From assembly GCF_008831285.2 (NCBI RefSeq), contig NC_045141.1:19526848-19590847 (forward strand): 64,000 nucleotides of DNA. The letters are read 5' to 3'. The position numbers and the translations under genes were made by a program. This DNA is from Nymphaea colorata (Eukaryota; Streptophyta; Magnoliopsida; Nymphaeales; Nymphaeaceae). This document shows, in pieces, positions 23,916-35,834 of the stretch; the first letter of the stretch is position 1; each line of letters starts with the position of its first letter. The notes beneath the pieces were generated by a model that was given only the letters and a program-made list of their open reading frames with translations, did no database searches and was not told the DNA's origin.

Positions 23916-26693
23916 TTATGAGCCTGAGGAGTTATCAAGCCAATCGCGGATTGCAGACCGAAGGGCAAGGTTTGGGATAAGATTAAGATGATTTAGCCTC
24001 AAATTTGTCATAGGAGATGTGTCATGGCCACCATCAAACCATGCTTGCAGTGCCTCTGCTTCATAGGTAAAGCCATCAGCCGCCACATGTGGATCCTGCA
24101 TGATATCCTGCAATTCAGGAAGAGGGGTGATAAAATCAGACACGTGAAATATATGAGACAAAAAGAGGCTCTTAACATATTTACATGAGCATCGATCTCA
24201 TGACTGTATATGAGAAATGCATTTACAAATTTGATTGTCGAAGAGCCTAGGCCTATAAAGTTTCATAACCCTGTGCCCCAGGAGATGTCCAGCCTCAGAT
24301 CTATTTGTCTAAATTCAATATATTTGTGTGAATGATCCGCTCCACGTGAAGGAGTAACATGCATGGGCAGTCAATAGTCACATAAAAAATCTAATTAGAT
24401 GGAATTGCTGAATTCATGGGGCAGTTACTGTCAAGATCGAGGCTGACTCTATTGAAATCTAACACCCCTACTTTCCCTTAAATATCAAGCTGCGTTAGAT
24501 TGCATGTCAACAGTCTGGTCTGCAAATGCCAGAGCAGGCATTTAAGTGGAACCTGTGCCACGAGACAACAGTAACATGGCTAGTGTTGATTCTACCTCAA
24601 CTCAACCTCTTCCACTCAAAACTGGACAAATACAATGGGTACTAGTATACTGACAGAATAAAACACTTCAGCATTTATGCAACAAAATCATTTGCCCGAA
24701 TTCCAATATTATAAAGATGCATACTGAGCAACTACACTCAGTTAATAAAGTAAAGCAAAAGAAACAACCAAAAAATCAGAGGACCCTGCAAAAAAAATTA
24801 AACATGCAGAAAGATGGATCAAACGGACAAAGTTTAGGAACATACTATCAATTGCAATCTTCCAGCTTCCCTATAGAAAAGCACTCAAACTCCCAAGCTG
24901 GTTAAACACACTACATTGAAAAAACCGGAATACTGTAGGATATGCTAATGCAGTGGGAATTAATTATTCCCTAATGAACCAATGCTTCTATTTTCAGCAC
25001 TAATACAGTTGCTGCAACAAAAATATGTGTTCATTTACAATATAATGCAATATTTAACACCAAGATTCCCCTCATTCCTCCTACCTCTCCCCCCGTTTAA
25101 GAAATGGATTGAAGTATCTTCATATGCAACAATATCGTTTTGTGAATCTGGGACCTTGATTCTTAGAAAAATAATAATATCACTAACCTGAGAAATGGGG
25201 CAAGTGAAATATGATGGAGGCTGTCGAGGCTCCACTGGTGCAGATGGAGGAACAAAGTTGGCTGCTGATGAGGGGCTCATTGGCTTTAATACCCTCAAGA
25301 CATGAGATTTCAAGTCAGGTCGAGAATCCCTTCTTGCATTACAGCATTCCAACCCCAAATTTGCCAGTTGGACAATGTGAACATAGGGCCAGTCCCCAGC
25401 CACAGGATCAATTAAGTCTTTCAATTTTTCAGCAGACTTTGCCTTCCGAACCTCCTCCACAAGCAGCAATGGTGATCTCCCAGTTAGCAACCGAAGAATT
25501 ATTACTCCAAATGAATAAATGTCTACCTGCTTGGTCAATGTCCCTTCCTCAAAAAATTCTGGGTCCATGTAAGAATGCAAACCACCTGGGTCGTTGTTCA
25601 CATAAGTGTGGTAATGATCACGGAAAAGGTGGCTGATACCAGAATTAATAATCTTCACATTCAAATTCCCATCAAGAAGGATATTGCTGGGCTTGAGATT
25701 GCCATGGGTTATACCATTTGAATGAAGGAAGACAATGGCAGAGCATATCTCTGCAGCTATCCGTAATCTAGATTCCCATGTAAGTGGCCTTATCCCATCT
25801 TTTGAGAGCAAGCGGTCCTCGAGGCTGCCATTAAAGAGGTAGTCATACACCAAGGATTGAGGTTGCAGGCATAGTCCTATTGGGGTAGCAAGGTGTGGAT
25901 GTTGTAGTTTAAGCAGATTAATCATCTGTAGCAGGGAAAAGCTGTTAACTGTCAACTTTGGAAAAATTATGAGAAAATGTTGATGTGACTACAATATTTT
26001 TACAATATGAAAAGGTTGACCGAATGATTTATAGTACAAATGATATACATCATTTTATTCAGTTCATCCTGAATGTTTTATAATCCTAAACCAATTTGAT
26101 GCACAAAATTAGAACATCAAGAGAATATAAACAACCCTTTCTTTTTGGCATCACATTATAACATGCAGCCCAGTTTACATGATCCAGCACTTTCCATCTC
26201 TTATCTCACTATTGCCATGATGAGACCTCAGACCATTCGCATTCTAGTATTTCTTAAGAGAACAAGGTCTGACATTTTGTTCTCCAAGAATGGGATACAA
26301 TTTATGGTTGTTACCAAACAAAAAAAAAAAAAATCAGCCTAAAAGAAAGATGAACATGTCCAAGGCTGGATTGACTATGTTCTACGTGAACAAGCATCCA
26401 CGCAAAGACATCCAATCAAGTGATCAGAGGGTCAATTTGATGGAACTGATAACATGAATTATTAATGAAAAAAAAAAGAAAAAAAATATCGAATTCCATC
26501 ATCCAAATGTGGGAGAAGAAAATCAACAGCTTACAGGGCATCAAAATTTGATGACCTGAAATATTAAATTTCTGCTTCAAAAATTGTGACTCAAAGCATT
26601 AATTTAACCGAAAAATTTTCTGAATCCATTTGTACCACAAAAAAGTTGCTTCTGACTGAAGGCACATGGCGGCACATCTCTCTCTCTCTCTTG

Positions 26694-26744
<51 letters not shown>

Positions 26745-27701
26745 GATGTATGTAGCATAGATATAATTGAGATTTATAATAATGGATACAATAAAATTGC
26801 CACATTTGACAAACCTAATACACTGAGAATACAAAAGCAAATTGACACATCAATATCATAAAGATGATGTTCGACACAATGCAGAAAAAGAGCTAAGAGA
26901 TGCCACTTCCCCAACTTCGCTCTTTAATAGTGAAACTATACCGATCTTAATAGTCTACAAATACAACAAAATTCCAAGACTTTTAGAGCTAAACTTTTTT
27001 AACATCCATAGAAGGATGTAATGGGGTACAATTGCTGATCCTCATAAAAGGTTGTTAGATGGAAGAGCAAGTTTTTACATCCAAAAAGATTTAGACGCTA
27101 GCAGAAGCAGTCGCTTACAGTAGTGATCATTATCCAAATCATTTTGTCCAATCCAATTCAGGACATCATGTTTCCTATATACCAACTAATTGCCCTCAAG
27201 GGTCTCCTAGCAAACTTATGAAATGAGAACATAAATAAGCCTAGACTTCAGTTTATTAAAATTAACATTTATGATCATTGGTAGATGCTAACAAACTCAC
27301 CATATCTCTACACTCTCAAGAATTATTCAGGAAGTCCATAGCAATTGGATTAAAAGATCTCCCCTACATTCTAAAATTTCTCTATTAACTGTCCCTTTCT
27401 GTCTCTATCTAATGACATACTCAAATTCAATGTTCAAGTGAACTTGTCAACATCCATTAACAGCTATAATACTAGCTTTGTCTGCATGTATGTGCGCAGG
27501 CAGCTAAATGTGAGTGCTCGTTTCTGTTCTTATTAACTCTGCCCTTTCAGTATGTAATGAGATCTTTTACTTTATTAGGCATGTGAACCTCTGAACATCC
27601 ACTAATAACCATGACTGCAGCTCTTCTTGTGCATGCATGAGCTACATGTGTACTTTGAGTCCCATTTTCAGAACTGAACCACTTTTCAGTTTACTGAAAA
27701 T

Positions 27702-27753
<52 letters not shown>

Positions 27754-29490
27754 ATAATGAAGTAAATAGGTTCAAAATTGTTTCTTCTTGCCTCTAATTT
27801 TTTATTCCACGTCTTTCACTATCTCTGATGTGGTTGCTGCACATTTAATCATATTACAAAATTAGTGAGGAAATTTTTAAACTGTATGTAAACTAGTTAG
27901 ATGCTACTCTTTAATTATATAAGACATTTACCTCACGAAGAAACCTTGATCCCTGAGGAAACTCTGACCGAAGCACCTTAATGGCAACCATTTTAGAGTC
28001 AATCCATCCCTTGTATACAATTCCCAGACCTCCATTACCAATTTTTAAACCTTGGCTAAAATTGCTTGTTGCCTCAACCAATTCTGTATGTGTGAGTATA
28101 GTGTAGTTCTGCAGTTCAGTTTCCGCTCCGAACTCATTCTCCACTTCAGATGGTCCTTCATATTGATGTCTTAGCATCTCATCTAAGATGCAATGTAAGC
28201 TGCCAACTTCAGTTCCAAGTGAATGTTTCTTGTCCCATGCATCTCGTAGCTCTTCTCTCAGTACATTTACCTCTAGTCTCTCTTTAGCCAAAGATGCCTC
28301 CACGGCTTTTCTTTGTTTCTTTTCTTCTGTAAGCAGATCTTCCGCCAGTCTTGCCTGTCCAAGAGAACTTAAAAATATCATGATGGAAACTACAGACAGA
28401 CTGAACAGAAAAGTAATGACACGCAAAATCATATGTTCTACCATGCATGACCATCACGCCCAAGTTCAGTTGCGTATATCAATGTGAATCTACATGGAAA
28501 ACCAATAAACCATGTGCTCTATCGTAATCTCATCACGCCCAGATTAAATAACGTGCATGAATGTGATTCGCCAATGTCCGTTACTCATGCCACACCCCAC
28601 CACCCCCTCCCTCCCTCCTTCTCAAACACATGCATACCCCCTCAGGTGTGCACGAAAACATGCAGATGTCATTTCTTTTCAACAGTCAGAAAACAATGAA
28701 CATATTTAGGGCGGTCATAAGTTTTATGGCCACCATAAAGTAACTGAATATGTAGACAGCCATAAATATGAATTCCAAATTCATTGTTTTAATTGTCAAA
28801 CATAAACAAAATACTTGTATCAGGCACTTATGCTGAAGGACAGCAGCTTAGGAAATTTACCCTGTGTTCAGCCTCAAATGCATCTTGTTCAGCTTTTTGA
28901 CGGTTCAACATTTCTTGATACCTCTCTTCTTTTGCCTGCCAGAGTTGATCACGCAACTCCTCGATTGTTTTCAAGTCTTCCTGTTACAATTTTATAGCAA
29001 AGAAGGGTTAATTTGAGCTCCATATGGGTGGATCATTGCCCTTTGTTCTCCGATAACAATTTAAATGCAAATAAGGGTTATATGAGATTCCAAAGGGTAG
29101 TGGAAAGTCTTTTCCTAATACATGCTTGCTTTCCAAGATTTTAGCAAACTATTCTATTATTCCGTAGATTGTGAGGATGAACTATAAAAATCATGAGCAC
29201 TAAATGAAATACAAATCTCAACAGAAACAAAAGCTGCCACTTAGAAGGGCAGGCTGATCAGATGACAAACTCCTCATTCATCCGATTAGCATAATTCAAT
29301 ATGCTATAGTTTCTGCATCACTAGTTACACTGGAGCTAGAGGACCTTTTAATTGGTCGCTGAACAGTAAAATTTGAAATACTTACTTCGTGCTGCTTCCT
29401 GAATTCATCTTGAGCTGCCTTTTGTTGCTTATGTAATCTCTCAAACCCTTCCTCCATTGTTCGCTCCACAAAATCGTGCAACTCGTCCAT
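23916..29490 (-). CDS. Kinase-like/U-box protein (PUB), predicted pseudokinase without USP domain
   Basis: Minus-strand member of the PUB cluster. Exons in transcript order are 29490-29386, 28980-28861, 28354-27932, 25925-25188 and 24107-23916. All are whole-codon exons, giving 525 aa. Residues ~1-140 are charged coiled coil; kinase-like domain ~165-430; U-box ~452-525 (PPSYFTCPISQ, then DIMQDPHVAADGFTYEAEAL). Exon borders match the intact plus-strand gene from its exon 5 on. GNGGLG (181-186) and VAIK Lys201 are kept. However, the catalytic loop reads HGNLKPSN (Asn292 instead of Asp) and the DFG box reads NSG (310-312), so phosphotransfer is unlikely. No USP domain is found upstream. A probable 5' untranslated exon at 29771-29699 has an in-frame stop before ATG 29490, supporting this start. 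The third intron (25926-27931) contains TA and GT microsatellites. The U-box looks intact, suggesting an E3 whose kinase part acts as a binding module. Confidence 0.85.
26695..26741. repeat. (TA)n microsatellite in intron
   Basis: About 23 TA units preceded by a short CT run, within intron 3 of the minus-strand PUB gene. Confidence 0.95.
27704..27750. repeat. (GT)n microsatellite in intron
   Basis: About 23 GT units within intron 3 of the minus-strand PUB gene. Confidence 0.95.
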
Positions 29491-29698
29491 TGTAACAATT
29501 TCACTGCAGAAATAGTTGTTGATTGCAGGTTTCGCCTGCTAGAAATTTCACCAGCCCAGCCCCATTAGTGGCAAAAAGGAAACAACCTACAAGGCTGTTC
29601 TCCACACAAAAAAAATATGGGAACCAAGTAATCTGATTTAATTCCCTTAGTGCAGATGCATTGGGTCTCGAGTAAAAACAGCGTTTTACATTTGATAC

Positions 29699-29771
29699 CT
29701 TAGCAATTCGTGAGCCTGTGCTGTAGCATGTCAGACCAAGTCACACAAATCTTTGCTGCTTCTGAGAGATC
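29699..29771 (-). other. Probable 5' untranslated exon of minus-strand PUB gene, with short uORF
   Basis: Read on the minus strand, it follows a TTTGTGCAG acceptor and ends AAG|GTATC. Joined to the exon starting at 29503 it keeps the frame open only back to a TGA, so translation most likely begins at 29490. It contains a tiny ATG frame, MLQHRLTNC then stop, before the main start. This rests on splice signals only. Confidence 0.4.
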
Positions 29772-30759
29772 CTGCACAAATTCAAGATAGTCATAAGAAT
29801 CTCCAGTATAGGATTCAGAGACTAATTTAAACGCATTTTCTATTCGTTTTCCTAAAAATCCTGAGAACCAGTTCACCAAATATGGTCACCACCATTTCAG
29901 TAATGGTTTAGCCTCATTTTCCTTGAACATGCTTTCATGAACCATGTGTGTGTATATGAGTGAAAAAACAGAAAAATTGGAAACATCAATCCATAGAGAA
30001 TAAGATGTAAAACGACCATGATGGACACAAGATGGACAGATTGCAGCTGTTTTAGAACCATAAATGTATATCAACTCTTTGGTTATCTGCAAAAGTAAGC
30101 AAACTATTCTGCAAGATTGCATACGGAACGGTTACTATTGAACTACATATTAGGCCCGCAGGCTGTAGTTCGCGCAAGAAAAATTCTAAGAAAAATAGAA
30201 AGAAGAAATGACAGAGAGAACCAGGAACTGGCTCCTTTTCGATTCTAGCAACAATTTATCTTCGTCGGCTCTCCGTCCAGAAAAATTCAGTCGTGTCGAA
30301 AATACTACCGCTGAAGCTTAAGATGTCACATTACTTGTTCATGCAGCAACTACCGCTGGCAAGAAGGGATACATCACAAACTAAAGTTCTTATGAAATAA
30401 TGAAAGTAAGAAAAGCAGATCTCAGGGTAGCAAACATTTAAGAAATACACGAGAAAAAGCAAAATAAATACAGGACTCAGTTTACATACACCAAAGGAAA
30501 CAAAGGGGCAGAACCACGTACTTCTACACATCAAAAGCACTCCGCTTCGCTATAAAACCATAACCCTTTACGTCAACCATTGTTGAAATAACAAAAAAGG
30601 AGAATATCAAGAGGCTGCCCACCGAAAAAGTACGTTTACAGAAACACCCATCAAAGAATCACCAAAAATCTATGAAACCAACCATGTACTAAAACTGACA
30701 AGGGAACAAGATACCAACAGGTGCAGAGAAAACAGAATGAAGCATTCCATATCTCAACT

Positions 30760-31160
30760 CTCCTCAAATATCAAACCAATCGAGATAACAGAGAACCAAC
30801 ACGTCCACGTACTTCACGGTGGTCATCGTATCTAAAACAAAGGACAGAAGGCTTTCTTATCGGTTCTGCTACCTATGAAACAAAAGAGAGAAAGAGAAGG
30901 GAGGAATGGAGCAAGCCCTCGTTTAAGATCAACGAACACGCCAAGCAGTCTCCCCCTGTCCCTCTCTCTCTTTCTGTTTGCAGCTTCTGCGTTGCCGCCC
31001 TTTCACCTGTGGATCACGAAAGAGGGGGAAATGGAATTTCCATGGCTTTTGTCCCTGCCCGCTATGTAACGTGGAATAGTCGTTTCTTTCTTGCCTCGCG
31101 TGGTTCCGTCTACTGCCGTTCCCTTGCGACTTCTTCCGCAAGACAACACACGTGGATGCC
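30760..31160 (-). promoter_or_regulatory. Likely 5' leader/promoter region of minus-strand PUB gene
   Basis: A locally GC-richer stretch with pyrimidine/purine runs lies upstream of the minus-strand PUB gene, as is typical of plant 5' leaders. Open frames exist on both strands here but show no domain. Inference from composition and position only. Confidence 0.25.
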
Positions 31161-31631
31161 CAACTGAAAAACTTGATATGTTAATTATTTAAGACATTCT
31201 AACTTGAATTATTATATGAAAAGGAAATTTATGCATTTTCAAACTTACCTGTCTTTGTATAATTTTTGAAACGAAAAAGTGGTGTTTTGAATTTTTCAAA
31301 CAAGGTTCTTTAGTGAAAACTGTTTAAAAAATATTAGAATAAAGTTTTCCCCATTGAAGAAACGAAAAAGCTAATTACAGCTTTTTTTAATTTCACTCTC
31401 GAATGCTAAGTTACATTTTCATTATTTTAGTTAGTACTTCTTCGTTTCTCAAGTGAACGGAAATTCACTTCGTCTTTTTATTTGATAGTTTGTATGGAAA
31501 ATGTATTTTTATTTACAAATTACAGAAGTCTTATCTCTTTTCTGAAAAAGTTGTACACAAAAGCTTGGCTGGGACCAAGTGTCCCACACAAAGAACACAA
31601 CGTGTCACGGAGATTCAGAAAACAACAAATC

Positions 31632-31877
31632 ATGTTCACAATCTCAAAATTACGGCAGCATATTTTTTTACTGACTATTTTCTTGATGCAAGCTTCAGTT
31701 TTAAGTTTTAACGACAATCAAGAACAAGAGACTCGGATTAAATTACCTTTCGAAGAATTGGCGCCGTCTTATGAGAATCCTCAAACGCGTTTTTCGAAAA
31801 ATGGAATAAAGATTATTGGAAACTATCAAACATTAAATGAAAATTATTCTCTTCAACCTGCTGATGTTCAACAGTGA
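31632..31877 (+). CDS. Small ORF with signal-peptide-like N-terminus (unrecognised)
   Basis: An 81-codon frame from ATG 31632. An upstream in-frame ATG at 31494 would lengthen it, but the 31632 start puts a classic signal-peptide pattern at the N-terminus: MFTISKLRQ, a hydrophobic core HIFLLTIFLMQASVLSF, then a polar tail rich in Asn, Gln and Glu. The tail ends NENYSLQPADVQQ with no cysteines, so it is not a cysteine-rich peptide. I do not recognise a family, and no CLE, CEP or PSY motif is evident. The frame lies in AT-rich intergenic DNA with no obvious introns. It could be a secreted peptide precursor, a remnant, or chance. Confidence 0.25.
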   Translation: MFTISKLRQHIFLLTIFLMQASVLSFNDNQEQETRIKLPFEELAPSYENPQTRFSKNGIKIIGNYQTLNENYSLQPADVQQ

Positions 31878-31989
31878 AAACTCCTATCAAAAAATCCGTT
31901 TAACAAATGAAATAAAAGAACCATAAAATTTCATGTAGGAAAGAGTAAGAACGTTATTAATTGGATAAATTTTAAAATTGGTAGTAGTC

Positions 31990-32165
31990 TTTTGACACAC
32001 GCCTAGTATAGCTAGTTGGTCTGGTGGGCGTGCAAAAACCATGTCACATATTTGATTCTCATGTGTGCTTATCCGCTAGACCATAAAAATGTGGAAATGC
32101 GACATCCTAATTGACGGTTGTACCATACTCTACACAAGTTCCCGTAATCATGAACCCATGGAAAA
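31990..32165 (+). mobile_element. Possible degenerate tRNA-derived SINE
   Basis: TAGCTAGTTGG near 32010 resembles a Pol III A box, and ATTTGATTCTC near 32065 resembles a B box (GGTTCGATTCC) with losses. The spacing is like that of tRNA-derived plant SINEs. No tail or target-site duplication is clear, so this is weak. Confidence 0.25.
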
Positions 32166-33290
32166 TATAAACCCTTTCAGGTCTTTTCAAACTCTTAGTT
32201 GTTAACTATCCTAATCACCCAAATGAAGTAGCAGTATTTTACCTTATAATCAAAATAACTGGCAGACATGATCTTTAGGTTCTAAAACCAAGGCAGTAAC
32301 ATGAAATTCATGTTTGTTTTAATGTCTAGATCATATTCTACAATCAAAATTTAAGATCACCTAGGCATTCATAAAACCATTTTAGAGTGCTCCCCTAGAA
32401 AAAAAAAAATCTGATTTTTACATTGCAAAACATTTTTTGGGGTTTAAAATAAAGTGATGGGATCCACATGCGCAGTTTAATAAGAAGGAACCCACACAAA
32501 CCTTTCATAGAATAAGAAATTACTGTTCTTTCAAAGAATTTGCAATAGGAACTAAAACATTATTCATGAAAATATCTTGAAGATTGTGACAGATTTATGA
32601 AACACTTTGTTAGCATCCCCATTATCACACAATCCTCTAAAAGTGGGGAAAGAGGCTTGACTTTTGCTGAGACAATGGGATTTCCTACTGCTCACCTGAA
32701 GCGATTGTTCTTCCAAAATATGTCTAATTTGCTTGAATAATATATCTTTAGTAGGCAACACGAATGCAACATCTGAGGACCACCAATGATAGACCCCCCT
32801 TTTTTTTAAGACAAAGTCAAAGGCTTAGGATATATAACAGGCTGGACTTGATAATGACATTAGTTTTTTATGCAGATTTGATCCTTACTCAAAATGTCGA
32901 ATTAGTCAAAAATATATAATCACAAAACCCTACCCATAGGTCCCAAAAAATTGAATCTTAGCAATTTCCTTTGTGTAGTTAAGTCTAGACTTGTTCAAAA
33001 GAAAATAATGTATTGTGATTTAGTGTGTGGCGCATCAGCAACTTCCTAGTTTCTTTCATCAGAGAAGCCATTCTCATCACCTTATTGGGCCTGCTTATAT
33101 TTTTCATTAAGAAAAATTTCATTTTGGGCGCTTGAGAAGCTTATAGTGCCACTAAATCCATTAACTCGACTTAAGACTTTAGCTAAGTTGGTTCGGTTCA
33201 CAAAGTAATTCCTAGCCAAATCTTTATTCCAAACAGTACTGACAAACACCCAGCGAAGCCCGAAGAAAAAATAAAATGAAAGCGAGAACC

Positions 33291-33314
33291 CGCTAGAAGG
33301 AGGGCTTGAACCTC

Positions 33315-33347
<33 letters not shown>

Positions 33348-33364
33348 AACTGAGCTATTCCAGC
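33291..33364 (-). tRNA. tRNA-Asn (anticodon GTT)
   Basis: On the minus strand, a 74-nt tRNA. Acceptor GCTGGAA pairs with TTCTAGC, with discriminator G. The D arm contains TAGCTCAGTTGG (A box). The anticodon stem TGTGG/CCACA encloses loop CTGTTAA, giving anticodon GTT (Asn). The T arm contains GGTTCAAGCCC (B box). There is no intron. T-rich runs just downstream (complement of AAAAAATAAAA near 33267-33277) can serve as the Pol III terminator. It looks like a normal nuclear plant tRNA-Asn. Confidence 0.95.
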
Positions 33365-33423
33365 TTGTATATTATATTTGTGGTACTATTTATTTTAAGT
33401 CAATAAGATTTAACTAGGCTAGT

Positions 33424-33444
33424 TTTTTTTTTTTTTTTTTTTTT
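33424..33444. repeat. Poly(T) tract
   Basis: About 21 consecutive T residues in intergenic DNA, shortly upstream of the tRNA with respect to the tRNA's own strand. Confidence 0.8.
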
Positions 33445-35027
33445 GTGTATTTTTAACATCAAAGAAGAGAAAAATCATAGGACTCAAATTATGGCGTGCG
33501 CCAACATAAGCAATTGGGGCCACGGCAAGGTGAAAGTATACCAATTTTACTATTTTCTTCATTTCTACGTCGTGTTGTGAAAGGCATCAGCAATTCCAAG
33601 ACAAATTTTGTTATTTGACTTCTAAATCATGGCCGGCATCATAATCACATTGTCAATAAACCAGGTTTGCAATTGGCACATCTCCTCTTCTGGTACTCAC
33701 GTCATCTCATTACAAGAAAATTAGTTTTGACTAAGAGAACGTTAAAGGCTAATCTGATGCGCAAAGGAAAGAATGTACCTGTCAGAAGCTGTACAGTCGA
33801 AACGAAAACATCAACTACCCACATGCTCTAACAGGTGTCATTGTAATATTCCATGAATCTGCCTCACTGTTCCTTCATAAAATGTTCTCTAGTTTTTTAA
33901 GGCAGTTAAAACACTTTGTGAGTGTTATATGAATCTATTTCAAAGATTATGGCAAACTCATGGGACAAAAAACTGTGTGTTCATAAATTTACCTTAATCA
34001 TTGTGACAGATTCATAAAATACTCACAAAGTATTTTATTTGTCAAATGAACCCTGAAAAAAAAGTCTGGCATGCCCAAGCCCAGACTAACACTCCTGAAA
34101 AGAATGTTCACCAGCCACACAGAGAGCAGTATTTGTTTCATGAGGCATTTTTCTGCAAAAGCTAATCATGCACGACCAAAACCCCAAAAGTGGACGCATG
34201 ACGTGCTTTTGGCATTTCACTCTTTGCAAGATTCAATGGACTACGCATATTTATTCTTGTTGCCTCACAGACCGCCTTCGGAAGTTGAATCAAATTTTTC
34301 GATGCCGTTTTCTGCATATCATAGACATTCTCGATCTTGTAAATGTTTTCCATCATTTGTCCGACGGAGAAACGATTTTGCTCTTGTCGATCGTTGGGAG
34401 CCATTCTGTGTAGGAAAGAATGCACAGTTGTTTGCCCTCAACAGCAACAGAAGATGACAAGAGAAGACCAACAAGAACGCTTCCGCAGGTACAAAACTGA
34501 TCGGATTGTTTGCATTGAAGTCTGAGTTGAGAAGGGGTTTAACGGATCCAATCTCTCCAAAGGCGGGAGCACTAACAGAAGTCAGCAATCGTGATGATCA
34601 CATATCACATGACCTGAATTCGACATGCAACATATCACATGATATAAATTCCACATGCGACACTGTTTAAACAACAAGGTTTTTCTCATATAATTCGTTG
34701 AGCTTGAAAAATAACGAGAAAAGTACCGTAAATTTTTAAAAATGTTAAAAAATTAAAAATAAAAAAAATATTTAAAAAACTAATAACACAAACATAAAAA
34801 GATTTGCAACAAATAAAAAAATAAAAAAAACTGTTTGGCATTAAAAAAACTAAAAAAAATGAAAAAAGTAAAACAGTGAAAAAAACACCAAAAAATATCA
34901 TGTTTTTTCTTAAAAAAGAACACGTTTTCTGTTACAATGCAAGATTTAGCCTATAAAACTCCTCTGAATGTTTAAAATATGATTTTTTATGTTGATTTTC
35001 ATAGTTTTAGACATGAGCTCATTGCAT
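33445..35027. other. Gene-poor AT-rich spacer
   Basis: No gene supported. An A/T-rich block at about 34680-34930 with long A and T runs resembles the block near 22560-22740 and may be a shared degraded repeat. Overlapping short frames at 34071-34588 on both strands show no domain. Confidence 0.4.
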
Positions 35028-35247
35028 AATTCACTCTTTCAGCCATCCAACCTCGTTTGAGGTCAACAGATAAAACAAAAAGAAAAAACTATGAATACTT
35101 TGTCGTTATGTATTAGTCCACAACTTTTTCTTATTACTTTTCTCTCAACTAAGAAAAATTTGTACTTAATGACAAAGTATTAATAGATTTTTCTCTTTGT
35201 TTATCTCTTAACCTCAAACGAAGTTAGATGGTTGAAAATGACTCTAA
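35028..35247. mobile_element. MITE-like palindromic element
   Basis: Long imperfect inverted repeat. The left arm (about 35029-35115, with CCATCCAACCTCGTTTGAGG) is complementary to the right arm (about 35160-35245, with CCTCAAACGAAGTTAGATGG). The loop is about 45 bp and there is no coding capacity. Arms of ~85 bp in a ~220-bp unit fit a MITE. The terminal words resemble those of the element at 42046-42272. Confidence 0.65.
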
Positions 35248-35265
35248 AAAACCAAAGTCACCATT

Positions 35266-35287
35266 TAATCTCTCTCTCTCTCTCTCT

Positions 35288-35320
<33 letters not shown>
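35266..35320. repeat. Compound (TC)n/(TA)n microsatellite
   Basis: A CT run of about 20 bases followed by about 14 TA units, directly beside the MITE-like palindrome. Confidence 0.9.
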
Positions 35321-35322
<2 letters not shown>

Positions 35323-35834
35323 CCGATTGCTCAATCACAATTATCGGCCCCCTGCAATGGTTTCTCTGCACATGACGCAACTTTTGTGTAAAGTTGCCCT
35401 TTCAATAAAATTAGAATCGTATCATAATGCATAGGATGCACATGAGATGTTCCTTTCTGCAGCCTACGAAAAATAGATGCACAGAAGCAGTAGCAAAATA
35501 CATAGCAGGCACATGGTTGGTAACGGCTGTTAAAACTATTTTACAACTAACTGGTGCACAACTTTGGCCATGAGAGCAGTTCGGTCGAGAGAGCAAACTC
35601 GGCAGATTTTTCAGAGGTACTCCAGCCATCAATGTCAGTGGAAATACACTGCAATTTCTACTAGAAGCCCTGAGTTCAAAATGGGCTTCCACACGGACTT
35701 TTGCCTTCAACATTTGGTTTTTCAGCTGCTTTCCATAGCAACTGGAATCTTTACCAAAATCCGCAAGTGGGGATTGGAAGCAACACACAATGCACAACAT
35801 GGTCATTCATGCTGCACAAAGGGATGACAGGAGC

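Noticed and set aside
25211-25636. 141-codon plus-strand frame
   Set aside because: Antisense shadow of the minus-strand kinase exon.
30721-31167. 148-codon plus-strand frame
   Set aside because: Low-complexity Ser/Leu content from CT runs in a probable leader region, with no domain.
34071-34457. 128-codon plus-strand frame with overlapping frames on both strands
   Set aside because: No recognisable domain, no splice context, and overlapping frames are equally long. Probably chance.
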